DNA of 64,000 bases from Pezicula radicicola (taxonomy: Eukaryota; Ascomycota; Leotiomycetes; Helotiales; Dermateaceae), in assembly GCA_003008705.1 (NCBI GenBank), contig PDUO01000039.1, positions 107,976 through 171,975 on the forward strand, read 5' to 3'. Position 1 is the first letter of the stretch. Each line of letters opens with the position of its first letter. Position numbers and translations under genes: made by a program. The notes beneath the pieces are model-generated. The model worked only from the letters and a program-made list of their open reading frames with translations. It did not search any database and was not told where the DNA came from. Below are positions 59,230-64,000 of the stretch, in pieces.

Positions 59230-59608
59230 TATAGAGGATTATTACGCTCATTTGGGTCAAAACTCTTCCGACATTCGGAAAGCCTTTTTTGCCGGTAAAA
59301 TCAGATAGGCTCCCTATAATTATAGGCTATAGCCTCCCTAAGAATATAAGCTACACCTTCCCTAAAAATATAAGCTGTAATACCCCGAAAAAGATAGGCT
59401 ATAGTATACCGAAAAAATACAGGCTGTAGTGCCCTAAAAAAATATAAGCTGTAATACCCTAAAAATATAGGCTTTAGTACCCTTAAAGTATAGGCTATAC
59501 TATATTCTTAGGGCTCTACTACTTACCGCCTTAAAAGCGGTGAGAATAAAATGCTATTTTTTAGAACGGGAAGAGTTTTGACCCAAATGAGCGTAATAAT
59601 CCTCTATA
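59230..59608. mobile_element. 380 bp element with 40 bp perfect inverted ends and internal tandem repeat
   Basis: 59230-59269 and 59569-59608 are exact inverted copies over 40 bases (TATAGAGGATTATTACGCTC and onward). Between them, 59324-59503 holds about 7.5 tandem units of 23-25 bp with consensus near AAGCTGTAATACCCTAAAAATAT. The element is non-coding. Just outside the right end GCGTAATAATCCTC repeats again. Perfect ends indicate a young insertion or active folding structure. Confidence 0.6.
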
Positions 59609-59953
59609 GCGTAATAATCCTCCATAGTCTGGTACTGCCGTGAATAAGTCATCTTATCGATGACCGCCTGCTTCTTTGTGGCTAGGTGGAAGACCGATAA
59701 CGTTAGTGTATCAAGGATGGACGTGTGTCTAACAAACAATAAAATAATTCTACCGAAGCTGTTTTAATATTCGTGCAACACGTGATAAAACACGTGTTTT
59801 GTAAAGGGCTCCCAACCACACTGCGCTCAGCTAGTAGATAAGCCGACCGATTTCAGAGCTCAATTTCAGTGCCCAATTCATAGCCTATACTAATTCGATT
59901 TCAGTACCCATTTCACAGTCCATATTAGTCATGTACCCCTGACCTCCGGAATA

Positions 59954-60382
59954 ATGGTTCTCGTTCCTCACCCCACTACCTCTGGTAGTGTACCTGGCAG
60001 TGGCAGTGCCGGTGACTACAACACACGCATAGTAACATGCAGGCCAGCCATTACGTCGCTATCATCATCTACGCCTCGAGGGTCCCGTAAATGACGAGTC
60101 GACGGGCATGTGCAATCCTCTTTCGTCATGGACCTCACTCACATGAGCCACACAGGATCCTGTAGGTCCAGAACCAACGAGGAGGTCATGGGCGACATCA
60201 ACTCTGGAGACGACGCAGGCTTTGCAGATCAGATGGGCGATCGGGAGCGGCAGGAAACAGCAGCGAAATCGACGGCCACTGCTCTGCGATGGCGATATCA
60301 AGCAGCGTGTGATGCGCTCACTGCAGCTCAGCGGCGGTATGATGATGCCGTGGCCAAGGCAAACGGAGGTAGAAGTGCATAA
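59954..60382 (+). pseudogene. Hypothetical protein with one in-frame TGA
   Basis: From ATG 59954 the frame reads MVLVPHPTTSGSVPGSGSAG and on to TPRGSRK, a TGA at 60092-60094, then VQSSFVMDLTHMSHTGSC and an alanine-rich helical end, LRWRYQAACDALTAAQRRYD. The stop would be CGA to TGA, a RIP-type change. No family is recognised. GC content is above its neighbours. Confidence 0.35.
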
Positions 60383-61480
60383 TGGAAGTTAGGTCACATG
60401 TCCATGCTGTGCACGATTGAGAAAATGCCGCCGGCATGAAATATACGCGGGATACTAATTGGATGGTATTTGCGGTGCACTTGGTAGGGGAGAAGGGAAT
60501 ACGATGGCAGGGGCAGCCAAGAAGTTGAAATGGCGTCTATTTGTCGCGCGTGGCGGGGGAGAGAATGGTGCCGGGGTCGTATGCATCTGAGGATATATTA
60601 TTGCAATGGATGCTGCGGTCTATGCAGCGAGGTGTCGAGTGTCGTGTCCGACGTATGTTGTTGATGCGATATGTGTTGGTTGACCGCAAGGAGCGAAAAA
60701 ACCGGTGGATTTGTGTATAGATCACATCACCAAAATGATTGACTAACTGAATAACTATCAAATTTAACTAGTTAAAATTTGGTGAGTTCAATTAGAGGTA
60801 TTTCGAATTAAAAAGATATAATTTTGTCAAAATTTTGCAGCAAACCACTAGCACCCAAGAAAAGTATATACGCTATATACTCTTAAGAACCTAACGCTAT
60901 CACTACCACCAACAGCAGGCCCAAGCTTAAGCCTATGTTAAACATCGGAACACTGCTAGTACTCCTCTATGTTACCAAACATCCTCGCTACCAGAAATTT
61001 TCACCGCTGGTCCTACTATGCTCGCGAATCACCACCTGTTCGCCCCAAGTTACTACAGCCTCAAGGAACAGAGAGCCGATAAAGCCTTCCAACAGCGTCT
61101 CAGAGAGATTAGAGGTGAGCTCTTACGCTAACAAACCACTGTAGATGGGCCTCTAGATACTACACTAGATTAGGGTTACTTTCGCGTGACAGGGCCGTCA
61201 CGCGAAAGTAATATGTCTACTAAAAGTAACGAGCGAATTTAAAGTGAAGATAGATGGTTGTCTCGTATTGATCACCCTAGCTAGCAGTGTGCTTATACTT
61301 TGTAGTTACTATACGTATTGTTGTAGTTCTATTCCGTGGCTACATTTCTATTCTGTGGCGGCATTCTGGTGCTGTAGAGAATTGCGCTCCTCGATATCTT
61401 TCCTAATCAAGTATAGTCTTGGCGCAACACACTTACATTGATAGTCAGTTCCCTCCCTCATATACAACTCCGAACAAGGG
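60383..61480. other. Intergenic; contains a perfect 15 bp hairpin
   Basis: No gene is supported. 61176-61190 (TTACTTTCGCGTGAC) and 61197-61211 are perfect inverted copies with a 6-base spacer AGGGCC. The ORFs nearby lack motifs. Confidence 0.5.
61176..61211. repeat. Perfect 15 bp inverted repeat (hairpin)
   Basis: Stem TTACTTTCGCGTGAC, loop AGGGCC, perfect complement. The ends resemble TIRs of DNA transposons placed almost head to head, so it may be an internally deleted element. No T-run follows to suggest a terminator. Confidence 0.7.
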
Positions 61481-61489
61481 ATGATGTCT

Positions 61490-61830
61490 AAAATGCTTCA
61501 AAGGTAAAGTCGAGCATTGCTAACACGGGTGGCCTTAATAAACCCCTGCCCTCTTCCTCTCTTGCAAGGAAATCCAGTACTATTACATTGTGTTCTATAC
61601 CTAAAGCCTTGTCTATCTTATTTTCTTCCTTTCGAATAATCTACTAGTAGCGTTGGAGGAGTTAGCGTAGCTCGAAGGTAGCAAGGGCCATAAAGTTAAT
61701 CTTATCGTCAATTCGAGCAAAAGTGCGTAGCTTCTTGCAGAGCGTTCCGCTGTTAGATCGACCACCGTAGATTGCTTTAGTTGATGTAGTCTGATTGAGA
61801 CGACAAGCCATCCCGTCCCAGAGATATGTC
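61490..61830 (-). pseudogene. Decayed coding segment, unknown family
   Basis: The reverse strand reads MACRLNQTTSTKAIYGGRSN, LCKKLRTFARIDDKINFMAL, then FELR-stop-LLQRY-stop-stop-IIRK, NKIDKALGIEHNVIVLDFLA and LLRPPVLAMLDFTFEAF before another TAG. The stops fit Gln or Trp codons changed to TAA/TAG. It may be the downstream part of the ORF at 61975-62716. No family is recognised. Confidence 0.4.
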
Positions 61831-61974
61831 GACTAAGGCTGGGCCACCGTCGGTAATGTCAAGCTTGTGTTCCTAGAGACGTCCCTTGATGTCGCTCGCG
61901 ATGTCCGAATATAGGTATATCAGGAAAGACAATCACGCTAATAGATGGTTGTTTACAGAGAGGGGGGGACTCAC

Positions 61975-62716
61975 CAAATAATCTGTCGATGCTGCTCTTC
62001 TGCGTGTGACGGGCAAGGAAGCGAAAGAAAAGGGCGAAGGAACTTTCGGCGGGGATGTTGGCTGACGGGAGGCGGTACTCTGCAAGTTTAACGGCGAGGC
62101 TTTGCAAGGCTGCACACTGGAACATGGCGCGTGCAAGCACTCGAAGAGTGAAGCTGGCTCTTGCGTGCCAACTGCGCGCCTCGAAGGAGACGAAGTCTGC
62201 GTCCTGGGCCCAAATCAAGTCGTGCTGGAAGCGGAGCAACGAGATGAGGCGGCGTACGGCTTTGTGGTTGAGGCGAATCTCACGGTCGACGGCGGGGGTG
62301 ACGGTGGAAAGCTGCTCTTCGCGGAACGTGGCGTGGTGCGAGAAGACAACGGCGGAAGTTGTTGTTATGCGATAGTTAAGAACAGGGTTGATGTTGATGT
62401 TGATGTTGATGTTGATGTTGATGTTGATGTTGATGTTGATGTTGATGTTGATGTTGATGTTGATGTTGATGTTGATGNGTTGATGTTGATGTTGATGTTG
62501 ATGTTGATGTTGATGTTGATGTTGATGTTGATGTTGATGTTGATGTTGATGTTGATGTTGATGTTGATGCTGGCGATGTTGGTAGTATTCGTACACGGCG
62601 TGCGCCTTGAGTTGATCCGGCTTAGAAGGCTGAGGCTTTTGCTTAGATCGGCGTTGGGCACGCAGGGCTGGCAAGGCTGGATGGTCAACCATCAGCCCTA
62701 CAACCATCACCACCAT
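61975..62716 (-). CDS. Hypothetical protein exon containing a His-Gln or Ile-Asn repeat
   Basis: A reverse ORF ending at a consensus donor GTGAGT (donor G at 61974). After the hexanucleotide repeat it reads FREEQLSTVTPAVDREIRLN, AVRRLISLLRFQHDLIWAQD, RASFTLRVLARAMFQCAALQ and ESSFALFFRFLARHTQK, an all-helical pattern. The repeat lies in the N-terminal half and encodes (HQ)n or (IN)n depending on frame; an undetermined base at 62478 with an extra base changes the frame in the middle. True length of the repeat and the N-terminal frame are therefore unknown. Family not recognised. Confidence 0.4.
62387..62569. repeat. GTTGAT hexanucleotide microsatellite
   Basis: About 30 near-perfect GTTGAT units with one undetermined base at 62478 and a local length of 8 instead of 6. 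The array is probably collapsed or joined in assembly. Confidence 0.95.
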
Positions 62717-63221
62717 CCAATTTACTGCGCTCTGATGTACCGGTATATTATATATATATTATATATACTTCTCTCCCTATCCTCACTGTTCTTTTCTCTC
62801 TCCGTCTCACCATCCGCAGCATCCTTCCTCTTCTGCATCCTCCTACGTTTGTCTCTGTACTTCTATCCACAAACACAAACAAAACCCTCAACCATTTTGT
62901 TGATCCGGACCAGATGCGATAAGGATGGTGGAGGGATAGGGAGTCCTATCGCACAACAACAACGGCTAACAATGACCAACAACAACCAACATCCGCCATA
63001 ATGCTACCACCGATGGTGATGATGCTACGACCACTTGCGCCCATGCTGCGATCACACATGCGAGCAGCGCTGAAGCCTTGTCGCTCAAGCCCCATCTTGG
63101 CCATAATACCTCTTAACGCAGATCTTCAATGGCGCTTCCAGACAACCCAAACGGTACAGCCCCCAACATCACACTGCCACTCCCAACTTTGAGCTAATTC
63201 ATATCCACCCTCTAGATTCCC
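62717..63221. other. Intergenic or 5' leader of the last gene
   Basis: Contains a TATATA-rich stretch at 62743-62768 and pyrimidine-rich sequence (62770-62860), as found in fungal promoters. A forward ORF at 63001-63192 without motifs could be a first exon of the next gene. Confidence 0.35.
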
Positions 63222-64000
63222 TTGCAGCTACAAAGCCCCTCGTATGAAGTCGCTGTTGCCACTACCTCTGACGCGAATACTACCAACGCAATCCTACAAC
63301 GCCCATCTGAAGCTGTTAACGACACCTCTAAGGCGATCCCACAAAGCATACCTGACGTCGCTGTTGATGACACCACCAAAGCAACCCCCTCAGAAAATCC
63401 AGATGTGGGTTTGAAGGCAGAAAACTTGATCCAAACAACCGACTTTTCCAACCCAGCCCGAGTAGCATCAATCTGCCTAGCAGTCACAAACCAGGAGTTC
63501 GCCGTCACTTTGCCGAATGGTGCTATCTTGCAAAATGGCAGGGACTACCGCTGGGGATTGCGCCTACCCCACGCTGTCAAGGCTATAGGTAAACCTGCGC
63601 TGGAGGTATTTGGTGGTACATTGTCATACCGCGGCATAGTAAATCTTCGCTGCATTTACTTCCCGAATGTTACACCACCTAGTGCTTATCATACTGTCTT
63701 TGTGACTATCGGCCAACGTGTACGAACTGTCTTTGTCTCGGCTCCAACTCTCTTTACAGATGCAGATGATAACGAAGAAGTATATAAAGGCATGGCATAG
63801 ACGAATGCTGAACGTTGGGACGTGGATCTGGCGCTAGACGAGCTGGTTGACTATGAGTTATTTGATAATAAGTCACATGATTATAACCAGATGTGGTTGG
63901 CACAAGTTGGTACAATAAAGGATTTGGGTAAGATTAAGGTACCTGTTGAATATATATTGTTCCGCAACTATTGGGAGCCAGAGGAGCCAGAGGCTATCCG
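63222..64000 (+). pseudogene. Partial hypothetical protein with a TAG, runs off the window
   Basis: The forward frame reads VAVATTSDANTTNAIL, a Thr/Asp-rich part, then ASICLAVTNQEFAVTLPNGA, GRDYRWGLRLPHAVKAIGKP and TVFVTIGQRVRTVFVSAP. A TAG at 63798-63800 interrupts KGMA-stop-TNAERWDVDLALDEL; the same frame stays open to the window end (EYILFRNYWEPEEPEAI). The stop fits CAG to TAG. Either the gene is inactivated or a short intron removes the stop. No family is recognised. Confidence 0.4.

Noticed and set aside
59048..59260. Reverse ORF with hydrophobic and His-rich stretch
   Set aside because: Produced by GA/AGG-rich low-complexity sequence; it overlaps the inverted-repeat element and has no family match by eye.
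62102..63001. Forward ORF of about 299 codons with a Val-Asp repeat
   Set aside because: It is the antisense of a better helical reverse ORF, and the repeat is open in all frames because GTTGAT contains no stop.
1..64000. A previously undescribed multi-gene system
   Set aside because: I looked for conserved gene neighbourhoods and repeat-gene couplings. Most neighbours are decayed and unrelated; only the lectin pair and the cupin trio look coherent, and neither is clearly a new system.

Overview
The window is nuclear DNA from a filamentous ascomycete (Pezizomycotina). This rests on short (about 45-70 nt) GT-AG introns, a HET-domain gene, a Zn2Cys6 regulator, an NDT80/VIB-1-like factor, F-box and NACHT-WD40 relics, NRPS remnants, and very AT-rich blocks whose repeats differ by C-to-T and G-to-A changes (repeat-induced point mutation, RIP). 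A class such as Leotiomycetes or Dothideomycetes is a guess; no marker gene is present.

Layout: (1) 1-1020 is a RIP-mutated repeat. (2) 1.08-4.56 kb holds an intact co-directional trio: cupin, Zn2Cys6 regulator, NAD(P)-binding reductase. (3) 4.6-13.1 kb is gene-poor, with a HET-domain gene between two about 378 bp direct repeats. (4) 13.1-21.9 kb carries an SDR, an NDT80-like gene with two compensating frameshifts, a broken F-box gene, a conserved ascomycete membrane protein, and a trypsin-like/RRM fusion. (5) 22-31.7 kb holds a decayed formate/nitrite transporter, unknown fragments, a RasGEF relic, an apparently functional GPI mannosyltransferase 2 gene, and a WD40 relic. (6) 32.2-35.5 kb encodes two secreted proteins: one with jacalin-like and aerolysin-like regions and one jacalin-like lectin. 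(7) 36.5-53.5 kb is mostly a RIP-mutated transposon graveyard: a Fot1/pogo-like transposase relic, six copies of a 1 kb terminal-inverted-repeat element, a 2.1 kb element with about 170 bp inverted ends, a 1.3 kb imperfect palindrome, and a 137-base gap. (8) 54-64 kb contains relics of a HAD hydrolase, an NRPS and a trypsin-like protein, an inverted-repeat element with an internal 24 bp tandem repeat, a GTTGAT microsatellite inside a predicted ORF, and a partial gene running off the end.

The main story is genome defence. Many genes are broken by stops that read as CAA/CAG to TAA/TAG or TGG to TAG/TGA. The clearest case is 39070-39144, which aligns with 1021-1095 at the 5' end of the cupin gene: 29 of 75 positions differ and 28 are C-to-T or G-to-A in the second copy. 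The same alignment shows the empty site of the 1 kb element. I see no convincing new multi-gene system. The most unusual items are the protease-RRM fusion, the NDT80 frameshift pair, and the lectin/pore-former neighbours.
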